From: Pararhizobium gei
Lineage (GTDB): Bacteria; Pseudomonadota; Alphaproteobacteria; Rhizobiales; Rhizobiaceae
Assembly (NCBI RefSeq): GCF_029223885.1
Contig: NZ_CP119409.1
Span: 3,372,501 to 3,436,500, forward strand
Length of the DNA: 64,000 nucleotides
Direction: 5' to 3'
The notes under the pieces were generated by a model that was given only the letters and a program-made list of their open reading frames with translations, was not told the DNA's origin and ran no database searches. Below are positions 33,782 through 43,766 of the stretch, one piece after another. Every line of letters begins with the position of its first letter. Position 1 is the first letter of the stretch. A program made the translations under genes and the position numbers.

Positions 33782-36415
33782 TTACCGTATATCCAGCAAC
33801 CGCTCCAGATATTGCCGCTCGGTTTCGGGCGATGAATTGGTCCCGAGGCGGCGGCGGATTTCTTCCAGGATCTCGCGGGCGCGCTGCGTATCGATCTCAT
33901 CGGGAACCTTGACCTGATCACCAAAATCAGGCCCAGCATTCTGCTGGCGGCGTCCAAGCGGATCGCGGCCGTTCTGCCCGTACTGGGGTACACCCGGTCC
34001 CTGGCCCTGACCCTGGCCTTGCCCTTGACCCTGCTGCATCATTTCCTGGGCACCCTGACGGAGCGCCTGCAGGGCACGGCCTTGACTGCCAAGCGCCTGC
34101 TCGCCCTGGCCCTGGCCGAGGGCTCCCGCGGCCCCCTTCATTTCACGTCCGGCCTCGCCAAAACCCTTGCCCGGCTTGATGCCCATGCCTTCGAGACCCT
34201 TCTCGACCTCGCCCAGCTGCTTGCCAAGCTGCTCCTGCTGCGCCTTCAGATCCTTCAGGGCCTGCTTCAACTGCTCTTCGGTCATCTGGTCCATAGGCCC
34301 AGGCTGCTGATTTTCGCCCTGCTGCTGTTGCTGCTGCTGGTCGAAAAGCTCCTGATCTTCGCCGAGCGGGTCGCCGCGCTGCATGCGGTCGCGCAGCGCC
34401 TGGTCGAATTTGAACGTCTCGTCCATCAGCTGCTGTTGCTGCTGCATCAATTGGCCGAGCTTGTCCATCTGCTCGCGCATCTGGCTGTTTTCCTGCCCCT
34501 GCTGCTGTTGCTGTTGCATGCGCCCGGCCTGAAGATTGTTCATCATCCGCTGCATTTCGGCGAGCAACTGCTTGGCTTGATCCTTGGCTCCGGACTTGGC
34601 GAGGTTTTCGATCTGGTTCATCATCTTTTCCAGATCCTGCTGCCGCAGCACATGGTTCTGGTCGGGATTGGCAGCCATCTGCGGGTTCTTCGCGGCCTGT
34701 TTTGCCAGCGCCTCCATATATTCCTGCATCGCCGCGCGCAGCTCCTGCATAAGCTTGGCGATCTCCTCGTCCGGCGCACCTTTTTCGAGGGCTTCGGAAA
34801 GCTTCTGCTGGGCATCCCTCAGGCGTTTGTCGGCCAGCGCCATATCGCCGTCCTCGATACCAAGCGCAATCTCCCAGAGATGGCCGGCAGCGTCGCGCAG
34901 CATATCGTCGTTGCGGGCCATGGCCATGCGGCTGCGGGCGGACTTCAGCAAAAGGAAATGGGTGAGGTTCGGGATCGTCTCATCAGGGCGCACCATCAGC
35001 GCGTCATTGAGGTCCAGGGCCTCCGGCAACTGATTGGCGTCGAGGGAGAAGACCTGCCTTTGCTCGGCGACGGCACCAGCCAGCGGCTCGAAGAACTGAC
35101 GCGCCGGCAGCACCATCTCCTGCGGCACGCTGCGCCCCTCCTGCCCTGCAGCATCCCTGGCGACCAGGGTTATCCGCACGGACTTGCCGGAAAGAGGATG
35201 TTCGCTGAGGTTTCTGCTTGCCATCCCCTTGGCGTCACGGGCATTGCGCCTGGGCAGGTCCAGCCTGTATTCCGGCAGGGGATAGAGCGGACGGACGCCT
35301 TCGGCCGCATCCTCGAGCGGCACGATTTCCGCCCAGGCGTCCTGAAGACCGTAGTCGTCCTTGGCGACAAAGCCAATTTCCAGCGCGGCATTTACAGTCG
35401 CCCGCGGAATGCCATCGAAGGCGATGTCCGGCACGCTATCGGGAATAACGGTGAAGGACCATGTTTCCTTGCCAACCGAAAGCGATCCGTCCCTGGTTAT
35501 CTTCAAAAGATGGGTCTGGCCGCTCTGGGCGCCGCTTGGAACGGCAGCCTGCTGGCTCTGAGCTTTGTCTATCTCCGCCGGTTTCTCTTCCTTGACCGGC
35601 ACGACCAGCGGCTGAGCCGCGCCCTGCTCTTGATAAACGACGGCTGTCGGCTCGCCACCGCCCGTGATGCGCACTGTGAGTTCGCTGAACTGCGGAATAC
35701 GAAGGACGTCATTGCCGGCAGGCGAAGGCTCGGCACCCTCGCGGGCCGTCAGGAAAACCGGCGCCTTGCCGGTATAGGCCGGAGGTGTTACCCAGGCATC
35801 GATACGCACGTCCGGCTTCATCTCCACCGGCTGGGGCGGGTGAAAGATATCCGAAAGCTGTCCGGCACGGTTCGAATAGGAATAGGCAAAGGCAAGGCAG
35901 GCAATCAGCACGGGAACCGCACGCCAGCCGTACCGGTCGGTGCGGGCAATATCCGGCCGTGGCAACCCTGCCTCCAGCGTCCCTATCATCCGCGCCATGC
36001 GCGTCTGGTGCTCCTGCCACAGCGCCTGACCAAAGGCGCCGCTGGTCGCGGGCCGGTCCTCCTGCACCCTGATCGCCTGATGCGGCAGATTGTTGCGCTC
36101 CTCGAGCATCCGGTCCGCATCGCCATCGCCGGGAAGGCGCAGCCGGAGAAGCGGTACCAGCGTAAGCACGAACAGAGCCGCAAAGGACAAGAGTACCGTG
36201 GCATGAAGCCACCCTGGCATCGAACGGAAAAGGCCGAACCACGCTGCCGACACGAAAATCATGATGACGCCGAGCAGCGGCAGCGCACGGGGCGCGGCAC
36301 TTTCAGCCAGAAGAACGGCGCGCATCGATATCCGCTTGGCAGCAAGGACCCTCGCAAGGCCTGCTGTAGCCGGATCTGCTTTCGCTATAGGGACGTCCTG
36401 CCGGATTTTCGTCAT
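33782..36415 (-). CDS. TIGR02302 family large membrane protein
   Basis: An 877-residue protein of the TIGR02302 family, found almost only in alphaproteobacteria and without a known function. N-terminal membrane helices lie near residues 42-60, 70-90 and 165-180. A periplasmic-looking middle region follows, and the C-terminal third is rich in Gln and Gly with several QQQQQ runs (34.0-34.6 kb on this strand) interleaved with amphipathic helices. It lies last in the minus-strand run argH-lipoprotein-lysA, 156 bp after lysA. Confidence 0.9.
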   Translation of the reverse strand: MTKIRQDVPIAKADPATAGLARVLAAKRISMRAVLLAESAAPRALPLLGVIMIFVSAAWFGLFRSMPGWLHATVLLSFAALFVLTLVPLLRLRLPGDGDADRMLEERNNLPHQAIRVQEDRPATSGAFGQALWQEHQTRMARMIGTLEAGLPRPDIARTDRYGWRAVPVLIACLAFAYSYSNRAGQLSDIFHPPQPVEMKPDVRIDAWVTPPAYTGKAPVFLTAREGAEPSPAGNDVLRIPQFSELTVRITGGGEPTAVVYQEQGAAQPLVVPVKEEKPAEIDKAQSQQAAVPSGAQSGQTHLLKITRDGSLSVGKETWSFTVIPDSVPDIAFDGIPRATVNAALEIGFVAKDDYGLQDAWAEIVPLEDAAEGVRPLYPLPEYRLDLPRRNARDAKGMASRNLSEHPLSGKSVRITLVARDAAGQEGRSVPQEMVLPARQFFEPLAGAVAEQRQVFSLDANQLPEALDLNDALMVRPDETIPNLTHFLLLKSARSRMAMARNDDMLRDAAGHLWEIALGIEDGDMALADKRLRDAQQKLSEALEKGAPDEEIAKLMQELRAAMQEYMEALAKQAAKNPQMAANPDQNHVLRQQDLEKMMNQIENLAKSGAKDQAKQLLAEMQRMMNNLQAGRMQQQQQQGQENSQMREQMDKLGQLMQQQQQLMDETFKFDQALRDRMQRGDPLGEDQELFDQQQQQQQGENQQPGPMDQMTEEQLKQALKDLKAQQEQLGKQLGEVEKGLEGMGIKPGKGFGEAGREMKGAAGALGQGQGEQALGSQGRALQALRQGAQEMMQQGQGQGQGQGQGPGVPQYGQNGRDPLGRRQQNAGPDFGDQVKVPDEIDTQRAREILEEIRRRLGTNSSPETERQYLERLLDIR

Positions 36416-36571
36416 ACGCTCCCTTTCGGCGTCGCCGGAGTCTGCGTTCGAAGCTGAAAGAAGGATAACATTCTTTGTGGCAAAGACGAGGGCGGTCGCG
36501 TGATCGTGATCGCTTTTCCCGGTTGCAACGAGACAATGCCCGCGATCCCCTATCGAAAGGGCTTGATCATA

Positions 36572-37840
36572 TCAGGCAAGCCAGTCCGGAACGGAATCGA
36601 GACCGATCAGCGCATCGTAGCTGCCGCGTGGCCGAATCACGTGAAAACGGTCTTCCTTGACCAGAACTTCAGGCACGAGAAGGCGGCTGTTATAGGTGCC
36701 AGCCTGCACCGCGCCATAGGCGCCGGCCGTGCCGATGGCGAAGAGGTCGCCGGGCTTCGGCATGGCCATTTCCCGGTCCAGCGCCAGATAGTCTCCGGTT
36801 TCGCAGACCGGTCCGACAATGTCAGCCTTGATGCGCGGCGCGTTGGCAGCGGAAATCCGCACTGGCCGGATTTCATGGTAGGCGTCGTAGAGCGTCGGGC
36901 GGATCAGGTCGTTCATCGCGCCATCGACGATGACGAAAGTCTTCGAGCCGCCATCCTTCACATAGATGATCTCGGTCACAAGAATACCGGCATTGCCGAC
37001 GATCAGTCGTCCCGGTTCCATGACGATCTTGCAGCCGAGTTCGCGCAGCTGATCCTTGACGATCTCTGCGTAGGCATCCGGCAGCGGCGGCGGATTGTTG
37101 TCCTCTTTGTAGGGAACGCCGAGACCGCCGCCGACATCGACATGATCGATCGCGTGGCCATCAGCGCGCAACAGGTCCACCAATTCGCGCAGCAGCTTGA
37201 ACGCATCCTCGAACGGCTGCAGCTCGGTGATCTGGCTGCCGATATGCATGTCGATGCCTGTCACGCGAATTCCCGGCAGGGTCGCGGCATAAGCATAGAC
37301 GGCCCGGGCGCGCTCATAGGCAATACCGAACTTGTTTTCTTTTCTGCCGGTCGAAATCTTTGCATGCGTCCTTGCATCGACATCCGGGTTGATGCGGAAC
37401 GAGACATGGGCCTGCTTGCCGAGACGCACAGCGCGGGAATTGAGGATTTCCAGTTCCGGCTCGGATTCGACGTTGAAACAGTAGATACCCGCCTCAAGCC
37501 CGAGGTCCATTTCGCCTGCCGTCTTGCCGACCCCGGAAAACATCACCCGGTTCGCCGGAATGCCCGCCGCCATCGCACGACGCAATTCTCCGCCCGAAAC
37601 CACATCGACGCCGGCACCGAGGCGGCCAAGCGTCTTCAGCACCGCCTGGTTCGAATTGGCCTTCATCGCGTAGCAGATCATTGCATCCACGTCGGAAAAG
37701 GCTTTCGAGAAGACCGAGTAGTGTCGCTCCAGCGTCGCGGTGGAGTAGCAGTAAAATGGCGTTCCAACAGCCTTGGCGATGTCGATAACGGACACGTCTT
37801 CGGCAAAAAGAACGCCGTCGCGATAGTCGAAATGGTTCAC
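36572..37840 (-). CDS. lysA: Diaminopimelate decarboxylase LysA
   Basis: A 422-residue PLP enzyme making lysine from meso-diaminopimelate. The PLP-Lys is in CYAMKANSNQAV near residue 58. The DVGGGLGVPY glycine loop, EPGRLIVGNAG and the substrate Cys context GPVCETGDYLA are all intact. It lies 12 bp downstream of the lipoprotein gene in the argH operon. Confidence 0.97.
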   Translation of the reverse strand: MNHFDYRDGVLFAEDVSVIDIAKAVGTPFYCYSTATLERHYSVFSKAFSDVDAMICYAMKANSNQAVLKTLGRLGAGVDVVSGGELRRAMAAGIPANRVMFSGVGKTAGEMDLGLEAGIYCFNVESEPELEILNSRAVRLGKQAHVSFRINPDVDARTHAKISTGRKENKFGIAYERARAVYAYAATLPGIRVTGIDMHIGSQITELQPFEDAFKLLRELVDLLRADGHAIDHVDVGGGLGVPYKEDNNPPPLPDAYAEIVKDQLRELGCKIVMEPGRLIVGNAGILVTEIIYVKDGGSKTFVIVDGAMNDLIRPTLYDAYHEIRPVRISAANAPRIKADIVGPVCETGDYLALDREMAMPKPGDLFAIGTAGAYGAVQAGTYNSRLLVPEVLVKEDRFHVIRPRGSYDALIGLDSVPDWLA

Positions 37841-37852
37841 GGGAATGCTCTG

Positions 37853-38047
37853 TTACAGGAGGGGATCAAGCAGGAACGGTCGGTCCGGCGTCTCGGGCTG
37901 TTTCTGCTCACTACCGGCTTGCTTGCGCGTATTGACGGGTTCGGCGGAGCCGGGCCGATCGAGATCGCCCTTTCGGCCGCAGCTCGACAAGGTCAGCGCG
38001 GTGACAGCGAGTGCCGTAAGCAGGAGTTTTGAGTGTCGCAGATGCAT
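37853..38047 (-). CDS. Small lipoprotein, LptM (YifL)-like
   Basis: A 64-residue lipoprotein with signal peptide and lipobox LTLSSC. The mature end begins CGRKGDLDRPGSA, very like YifL/LptM, which in enterobacteria helps the LptDE lipopolysaccharide translocon mature. The tail is rich in Pro, Glu and Gln. ATG 38047 places the lipobox at the normal distance, and the longer frame to 38119 is rejected. The position between argH and lysA is conserved widely in proteobacteria. Confidence 0.82.
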   Translation of the reverse strand: MHLRHSKLLLTALAVTALTLSSCGRKGDLDRPGSAEPVNTRKQAGSEQKQPETPDRPFLLDPLL

Positions 38048-38131
38048 GATGCTTCCCGGTCGGGCGTCTCTGACGGTGGTTGTAGAAGACACATATCGGC
38101 TTTTCAGGGTGTTGTGCACCCTGTTTTTTGC

Positions 38132-39535
38132 TCAGTTCCGCGCCCGCCACCAGGCGATCTGCTTCTTCACCTCGCTCGGCGCCGTGCCACCGAAGGACGT
38201 CCGGCTCGCGACCGACGCCTCGACGGTCAGCACATCAAAGACTTTGTCTGTGATATCGGGATGAATGGCCTGAAGCTCCTCGAGCGAAAGCTGAGCAAGT
38301 TCGCAGGCCTTCTGCTCGGCAAGCGCCACGGCCCGGCCGGTGACATGGTGAGCGTCGCGGAAGGGCAAGCCGGCTTCCCGCACCAGCCAGTCGGCAAGGT
38401 CGGTTGCGGTCGAATAACCTGATCCCGCAGCCGCCTTCATTCGGTCCACGCGGATCGTCATGTCGCGCACCATGCCGGTCATGGCGGCAATCGCCAGTTC
38501 CAGGCTTTCGGCACTGTCGAACACCTGTTCCTTGTCTTCCTGCATGTCCTTGGAATAGGCAAGCGGCAGACCCTTCATGACGGTGAGCAGCGCGATCAGG
38601 GAGCCGTTGATGCGGCCGGTCTTGGCGCGCACCAGTTCAGCCGCATCCGGGTTCTTCTTTTGCGGCATGATCGAGGAGCCGGTGGAAAAGGCATCCGACA
38701 GACGCACGAAGCCGAATTGCGGCGTCGACCAAATGACGATCTCCTCGGCGAGCCGGGACAGATGCACGGCGCAGATCGAGGCGATCGACAGGAATTCCAG
38801 GGCGAAATCGCGGTCCGACACGGTATCGATCGAGTTGCGCGTCGGCTCGCGGAAACCGAGCGCCTTGGCTGTCATATGGCGGTCGATCGGAAAGCCGGTG
38901 CCGGCCAGCGCCGCAGCGCCGATCGGGCTTTCGTCCATATGTTCGATGGCATGGCGCACGCGCTGCCGGTCGCGGCCGAACATCTCGACGTAAGCCATGC
39001 AGTGATGGCCGAAGGTAACCGGCTGGGCGGTCTGCAGATGGGTGAAGCCGGGCATCACCGTCTCCGCATGCTCTTCGGCGCGGTCAAGGAAGGCTGAAAT
39101 CAAGGCCGTAAGCATGCCTTCGCATTTCTGCAGCTCTTCCTTCACCCAGAGGCGAAAATCGAGCGCCACCTGGTCGTTGCGCGAGCGGGCGGTATGCAGG
39201 CGTCCAGCGGTAGGGCCGATAAGATCGCTCAGCCGCGCTTCGATATTCATATGAATGTCTTCGAGCCGCCGGGAGAATTCAAACTGGCCGCTCTTTATTT
39301 CTGACAGGATCGTGTCGAGACCGTGAACGATCTTGTCTTTATCCTCAGTCGAAATAATGCCTTGATGCGCCAACATGGTTGCATGCGCCATTGAGCCGCG
39401 GATGTCTTGGGCGAAAAGCTTCTTGTCGAACCCGATCGAGGCATTTATCTCCTCCATGATCGCCGCCGGTCCTTCGGCAAAGCGTCCGCCCCACATCTGA
39501 TTGGAGGATTTCGGTTCCGATGTGCCGTCAGCCAT
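38132..39535 (-). CDS. argH: Argininosuccinate lyase ArgH
   Basis: A 467-residue enzyme of arginine synthesis that splits argininosuccinate to arginine and fumarate. The fumarase-superfamily signature [12 protein letters not shown] lies near residue 285, with [16 protein letters not shown] and the [14 protein letters not shown] block ahead of it. The start at 39535 ([19 protein letters not shown]) matches the family. The open frame continues far upstream because tlpA lies on the other strand. The gap to the divergent tlpA is only 42 bp. Confidence 0.97.
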   Translation of the reverse strand: MADGTSEPKSSNQMWGGRFAEGPAAIMEEINASIGFDKKLFAQDIRGSMAHATMLAHQGIISTEDKDKIVHGLDTILSEIKSGQFEFSRRLEDIHMNIEARLSDLIGPTAGRLHTARSRNDQVALDFRLWVKEELQKCEGMLTALISAFLDRAEEHAETVMPGFTHLQTAQPVTFGHHCMAYVEMFGRDRQRVRHAIEHMDESPIGAAALAGTGFPIDRHMTAKALGFREPTRNSIDTVSDRDFALEFLSIASICAVHLSRLAEEIVIWSTPQFGFVRLSDAFSTGSSIMPQKKNPDAAELVRAKTGRINGSLIALLTVMKGLPLAYSKDMQEDKEQVFDSAESLELAIAAMTGMVRDMTIRVDRMKAAAGSGYSTATDLADWLVREAGLPFRDAHHVTGRAVALAEQKACELAQLSLEELQAIHPDITDKVFDVLTVEASVASRTSFGGTAPSEVKKQIAWWRARN

Positions 39536-39577
39536 GAAGATGCCCGCCTTGAGGATAGTTCCGCTTTGGAAAAACAG

Positions 39578-40246
39578 ATGACAGACAGGAAGAAACGTCT
39601 TCCCGCCGCCAGACTGGTGATGATCGCAGCCCTTTTCGGGCTGATCGCCGGTGCGGCAGCGGTATACGTCAGGGAAAGCGGGTCTGGCAATGGTGCCGCA
39701 GCCGAAATAGCTGCCGCTGATGCCTGTCTCATGGCGAAGGACAAGGTCGCGGCGATCACGCCCTTCCTCAAAGGACAGGTGGCCGCGATGGCGCCCGTCG
39801 CCATACCGCGCCCGCTGACAGGACTTACCTTCAAGGACAAGGACGGCAAGGATCTGACACTGGATGATTTTGCCGGAAAGACCGTGCTCCTCAATCTCTG
39901 GGCGACATGGTGCGTTCCGTGCCGGGAAGAGATGCCTGCCCTCAATGCGTTGCAGACGGTCGAGGGCAGCGAACGGTTCGAAGTCGTTGCCGTCAACATC
40001 GACATCGGCGACGACGACAAGCCGAAACGTTTTCTCACTGAAACCGGCGTGCACGAACTCGCCTATTATCGGGATGCCTCGATGGGCGTTTTCAATGCGC
40101 TGAAGAAAGAAGGTCTCGCCTTCGGTCTTCCGGTGACGTTGCTGATGGATGACAGGGGCTGCCTGATCTCATCGATGAACGGACCGGCTGCCTGGGACAG
40201 CGACGATGCAAGGGGGCTCATCCGAGCCGCAGTCAACCGACAGTGA
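39578..40246 (+). CDS. tlpA: Membrane-anchored thioredoxin-like protein TlpA
   Basis: A 222-residue thioredoxin-fold protein anchored by an N-terminal helix ([19 protein letters not shown]). The periplasmic domain has active-site WCVPC at C112-C115 and the cis-Pro in [10 protein letters not shown]. TlpA reduces disulfides and metallates cytochrome aa3 subunit II and helps ScoI in rhizobia. A third and fourth Cys (DACLMAK and RGCLIS) are present. It diverges from argH. Confidence 0.92.
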   Translation: MTDRKKRLPAARLVMIAALFGLIAGAAAVYVRESGSGNGAAAEIAAADACLMAKDKVAAITPFLKGQVAAMAPVAIPRPLTGLTFKDKDGKDLTLDDFAGKTVLLNLWATWCVPCREEMPALNALQTVEGSERFEVVAVNIDIGDDDKPKRFLTETGVHELAYYRDASMGVFNALKKEGLAFGLPVTLLMDDRGCLISSMNGPAAWDSDDARGLIRAAVNRQ

Positions 40247-40350
40247 GGACAAGAGACCTTGTCGATCAAAATCGCGGTATTCAGAAGCCTTCTATTGACA
40301 TGGTAAGGTACCGCCGGTCAGACACGAAAAACGTGGATCTGTAGGAAGCA

Positions 40351-41394
40351 TCATAGCTGCGGCAGTTCCCCGATCGGAAAAAAGGCCAGAAATGCTATTC
40401 CGTCGCGCACGTTGAGCTTCACGGTCGCCTCGTTCTTGCCGTCGGCAAGGGCCGTCAGCATGTTGGCGATGTTGTTGATCATGACCGTGCCCTCCTTGTT
40501 TGAAAACACCTTGACGAGATTCTGGCGCCAGCCTTCGATATTTTTCATCGTGACGCTGAATTCGCCGGAAATCAGACCCTGATCATTGATCGAGAACGGG
40601 CCTGTCGCGGTGGTCACCATGCCATTGCCGAGATCGAGCGACAAATTGCGCATCTCGCCTGTGCTGTCGTGCAAGGCGCCTGGTGCGAAGCCTCCGGTGT
40701 TCATCAGCCCAGCGCGGTCTATCAGCGTCAGGTCGATGGCGCCGTTCAAGGGCGGCAGCAGGCTAGGTCCCTTGTTGATCCTGGCATCGAACTTCTCGAT
40801 GGTCATCGCGGCGTCGAGATCGGTGCCGTTTTGCCGGAAATGCGCTTCCCCATGGCCGGCGCCGAAGGTCAGCGCGAGGGGCACGCCGGTCCCCAGATCG
40901 TTTTCGAGAGGTGGGAGAAGCGCGGTTCCGGCAAGATTGTCGTAGGTTAGAGAGCTGCGGTCGAGGCCGGAAAGCGTCGCCTTGATGCTGGCGTGCAGCA
41001 GCGACCAATCGGCCGAAAGCGACACAACGGGCGCGACACGGATTTCCGCGGGACCGTCTAGTTCGATCACAGCGTGGCCGGGCTGGTAGACCTGTGCTGC
41101 CGAGCGCAACGCGCCAAACGTCGCCGATGCGCCGCGGCTTGAGTTATCCAGGCGTACCCTCTCGCAGAAGACGCCAATGCGGAAGGGAAAGCCGCGGACG
41201 TCGAGCTTGTCGCATTCGGCAAAGGTGCCAGCCTGCCTGTTCGCGTCGAGGAGGGTCGGCAGCCTTTTCCTGATCTGATCTGCCGCCAGATACCAGGCAC
41301 CGGAATAAGTGGCGAGAAACAACAGGATCGCAATCGACAGCCACTTTATCTTCCGTCCTCCGCGGTGGGTGTCGGCGATCTCTGTGGTGGTCAT
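40351..41394 (-). CDS. DUF2125 family envelope protein
   Basis: A 347-residue protein with an N-terminal helix (IKWLSIAILLFLATYSGAWY) and a long beta-rich periplasmic domain (RKRLPTLLDANRQAGTFAEC, then GFPFRIGVFCERVRL). This is the DUF2125 family of alphaproteobacteria, whose function is unknown. The open frame extends to 41718, but ATG 41394 has GGAG at the right distance. Two Cys near residue 70 (AECDKLD and GVFCERV) could form a disulfide. Confidence 0.88.
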   Translation of the reverse strand: MTTTEIADTHRGGRKIKWLSIAILLFLATYSGAWYLAADQIRKRLPTLLDANRQAGTFAECDKLDVRGFPFRIGVFCERVRLDNSSRGASATFGALRSAAQVYQPGHAVIELDGPAEIRVAPVVSLSADWSLLHASIKATLSGLDRSSLTYDNLAGTALLPPLENDLGTGVPLALTFGAGHGEAHFRQNGTDLDAAMTIEKFDARINKGPSLLPPLNGAIDLTLIDRAGLMNTGGFAPGALHDSTGEMRNLSLDLGNGMVTTATGPFSINDQGLISGEFSVTMKNIEGWRQNLVKVFSNKEGTVMINNIANMLTALADGKNEATVKLNVRDGIAFLAFFPIGELPQL

Positions 41395-41582
41395 GGTCAA
41401 CTCCGGGCATTCGGCCGTCTCCGACGCGCTGGCATCAGGACGTGGTCTGATTGATCGAGCCTTGGCCACGGTTTCGCCGGGAATTCGATATCGATTGCCG
41501 GTCTTGTGCGCTAGGAAGGCTTGCAAGATGATCCGCTTTGACCGCGTGGCTAAAGCGGCGGCTGGCATGGATGGCAGTGGAT

Positions 41583-42116
41583 ATGGACGATTTTTGGGTC
41601 TTTGGCTATGGCTCTCTGATGTGGAATCCGGGCTTCGCCTATGAGATGAAGACACCGGCCAAGACATTCGGTTACCGCAGATCTCTCTGCGTCCGGTCCT
41701 TCGTTCATCGCGGCACACCGGAGCGCCCCGGTCTGGTGCTGGGGCTCGATCGCGGCGGTTCGTGCCAGGGCATGGCTTTCAAGGTGGCGGCGAAGACCTC
41801 GGCCGGTGTCCTTTCATATCTGCGCGAGCGGGAGCTGGTGACCCATGTCTACAGGGAGCGCGTCATGCCCGTGCTGCTGCCCGGTGGGCAACGCATAGCA
41901 GCACTCGGCTATGTCGTCGATCGCACCCATGCGCAATATGCGGGAGGCCTTAGTCCGCACGAAGCGGCGGCCATCGTCTCCGTTTCCAGCGGAAAATCCG
42001 GCGCTAATCCGGAATATGTTTCCAACACGCTCGCCCATCTCCATGAAATGGGCATCCGCGATCCCTGGCTGGAAGATGTGGTCGCGCTGGTGGAGCAGAT
42101 GCAGGGTCAGCCCTGA
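41583..42116 (+). CDS. Gamma-glutamylcyclotransferase, ChaC-like
   Basis: A 177-residue enzyme expected to release 5-oxoproline from gamma-glutamyl peptides such as glutathione. The glycine loop VFGYGSLMWNPGF lies at residues 4-16. RSLCVRSFVHRGTPERPGLV and the ETNTALHEMGI-like C-terminal block are present, as NTLAHLHEMGI. It resembles the ChaC branch that degrades glutathione specifically. Its ATG at 41583 lacks a clear ribosome site, and ATG 41571 is another option. It is convergent with plsC. Confidence 0.88.
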   Translation: MDDFWVFGYGSLMWNPGFAYEMKTPAKTFGYRRSLCVRSFVHRGTPERPGLVLGLDRGGSCQGMAFKVAAKTSAGVLSYLRERELVTHVYRERVMPVLLPGGQRIAALGYVVDRTHAQYAGGLSPHEAAAIVSVSSGKSGANPEYVSNTLAHLHEMGIRDPWLEDVVALVEQMQGQP

Positions 42117-42892
42117 GGCTGCAATTCCCTCAGCCGCTGCACCGCCGTCGGCGGCAGGGGCAAATGCGGGTTTTGCTCTACTGTTTCCACCAGAAGAGCG
42201 TCGCTGGCCGCTTCCATCGTTTCGATCAGCCTCTTGAGAAAGACATCCGGGTCAAGGCCGGGTTCGATTGCCGGGAGGATGCGGACCTTGAAATGGCCGG
42301 GAAACCGCAGGAACTTGCGGCGAGGCCAGAACAGGCCGGGATGCATGACAACGGGGACAACGGGCATACCGAGATCCCGATAGAGACGGGCGACACCGTA
42401 TTTGTATTCGGGCGGTGCGCCCGGCGGGCGGCGGGTGCCTTCCGGGTAGATGATCAATTGCCGGCCTGCGGCCATTTCCGCCCGCGCCCGCTGCATCACC
42501 GCCACCATGGCCTTGCCCCGGGCGGCCCGGTTGACGGGAACCATCCTTTGTTTGCGCACATAGGAGCCAAACAGTGGGATCCAGGTCAGTTCCCGCTTGA
42601 GAATGAAGAAGGGGTCAGCAAGCCACGGCAGAAGCGCGTAAACGTCCCAGAACGACTGATGCTTGGGTGCGAAAATATAGCCGCCCTTGGGCAAGTTCTC
42701 CAGCCCTTCGATTTCGAAGGTGGTGCCGACGATCACCCTGAACAGCCAATGATTGCTGCGGGCCCAGTTCTTCGGCACGAACCAGGACGCCTTGCGCGAC
42801 ACGATGAAATAGAACGGCGTCATGACGATCATCTGTGTGATCAGATTGGCGTAGAAGACCAGATTGAACAGAACCGAGCGCAGGATGATCAT
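42107..42892 (-). CDS. 1-acylglycerol-3-phosphate acyltransferase (PlsC family)
   Basis: A 261-residue membrane acyltransferase. Motif I HQSFWD lies near residue 78, and motif III PEGTRRPPGAPPEY near residue 150 supplies the substrate phosphate site. GSYVRKQRMVPVNR is motif II. It would acylate lysophosphatidic acid or a related lipid. ATG 42892 is chosen because the preceding part of the frame lacks membrane-protein character. It follows ydcF, and its last 10 bp overlap the convergent gamma-glutamylcyclotransferase gene. Confidence 0.88.
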   Translation of the reverse strand: MIILRSVLFNLVFYANLITQMIVMTPFYFIVSRKASWFVPKNWARSNHWLFRVIVGTTFEIEGLENLPKGGYIFAPKHQSFWDVYALLPWLADPFFILKRELTWIPLFGSYVRKQRMVPVNRAARGKAMVAVMQRARAEMAAGRQLIIYPEGTRRPPGAPPEYKYGVARLYRDLGMPVVPVVMHPGLFWPRRKFLRFPGHFKVRILPAIEPGLDPDVFLKRLIETMEAASDALLVETVEQNPHLPLPPTAVQRLRELQPQG

Positions 42893-42995
42893 CGGAAGGC
42901 TTTCGGGATCGAGGATGTCACGCTGACTACACGAAACCATCCGCAAGGAAAACTGTTTCGCTGGCGACTGCCGCCTTCGTCGTCGCGCGGCGAGG

Positions 42996-43703
42996 TCACT
43001 CCCCGCCGTCCGTTCGAAGGCCGCTTGCCCGATGCGCACCCAGCGCCTCGCGCACCGAGGCAATCGTCAGCTTGGCATATTCGGACAGGATCGTCTTCCA
43101 GACCATAGGGTTCGTAAGCCAGTTGGCGCTCTTCAGATCCGAATTGACCACCGGATAAGCAGTGAATTCAATGTCGGGATTGGCCCGGCGCAGTTCGAGC
43201 AGACTGCGCGGCATGTGATAATTGTTGGTGACGACCAGAATGCTCCGGTATTTATTGTTGCGAATCCAGTTCGCCGTTTCATTGGCATTGCCAATCGTGT
43301 CCATCGCGTCATGGCCGATATCGACGCAGCATTTGAAGAGATCGGCGGAACTCTGGGTATTCCGGCGGATCTGGCCGCCGGTTGTCGAGGGATTGACGCC
43401 GGAAATCAGAAGACGCCTGCCGGCCCCGGTTTTGAGGAGTTCGACCGCCTGGTCGATCCGTTGGAACCCTCCGGTCAGCACCACGATGGCATCGGCTTTG
43501 GGATTGGCCGGCGGCTGCAGCGAGGCGACGGAATCGGCGAAATAGAGAAAGCCGCCAGCGTAAATGCCGGCGACAAGCAGCAGCACGTAGAATGTCAGTC
43601 GCAGCAGACGGCGGCGAAAGCTCACACGCCTGCGCGTCCGCAGGGCCTTCCGCGGCATGCCTTCATCGTCGCTCATTCCTGTTCCAGGCAGTTCGCCAGC
43701 CAT
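42996..43703 (-). CDS. YdcF family protein (DUF218)
   Basis: A 235-residue inner-membrane protein with one N-terminal helix (LLRLTFYVLLLVAGIYAGGF) and a DUF218 domain: ADAIVVLTGGFQRIDQAVEL, LLISGVNPSTTGG, then NANETANWIRNNKYRSILVV and MPRSLLELRRA. Family members (YdcF, SanA, ElyC) affect envelope integrity and peptidoglycan precursor lipid carriers. It lies between ftsX and plsC on one strand, which fits an envelope role. A shorter start at 43676 is possible. Confidence 0.88.
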   Translation of the reverse strand: MAGELPGTGMSDDEGMPRKALRTRRRVSFRRRLLRLTFYVLLLVAGIYAGGFLYFADSVASLQPPANPKADAIVVLTGGFQRIDQAVELLKTGAGRRLLISGVNPSTTGGQIRRNTQSSADLFKCCVDIGHDAMDTIGNANETANWIRNNKYRSILVVTNNYHMPRSLLELRRANPDIEFTAYPVVNSDLKSANWLTNPMVWKTILSEYAKLTIASVREALGAHRASGLRTDGGE

Positions 43704-43766
43704 CGTGATTCGTCCATAGCGGAAGATTGCGGCAAGGAAGCGATACGAAACAATGCAATCATGTCG

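Noticed and set aside
34019..36457. Open frame of about 812 residues antisense to the TIGR02302 gene
   Set aside because: It has Leu-rich composition created by the complement of Gln codons, no ribosome site, and fully overlaps a well-supported family member.
36500..38032. Open frame of about 510 residues antisense to lysA
   Set aside because: GC-rich shadow of lysA with no recognisable protein blocks.
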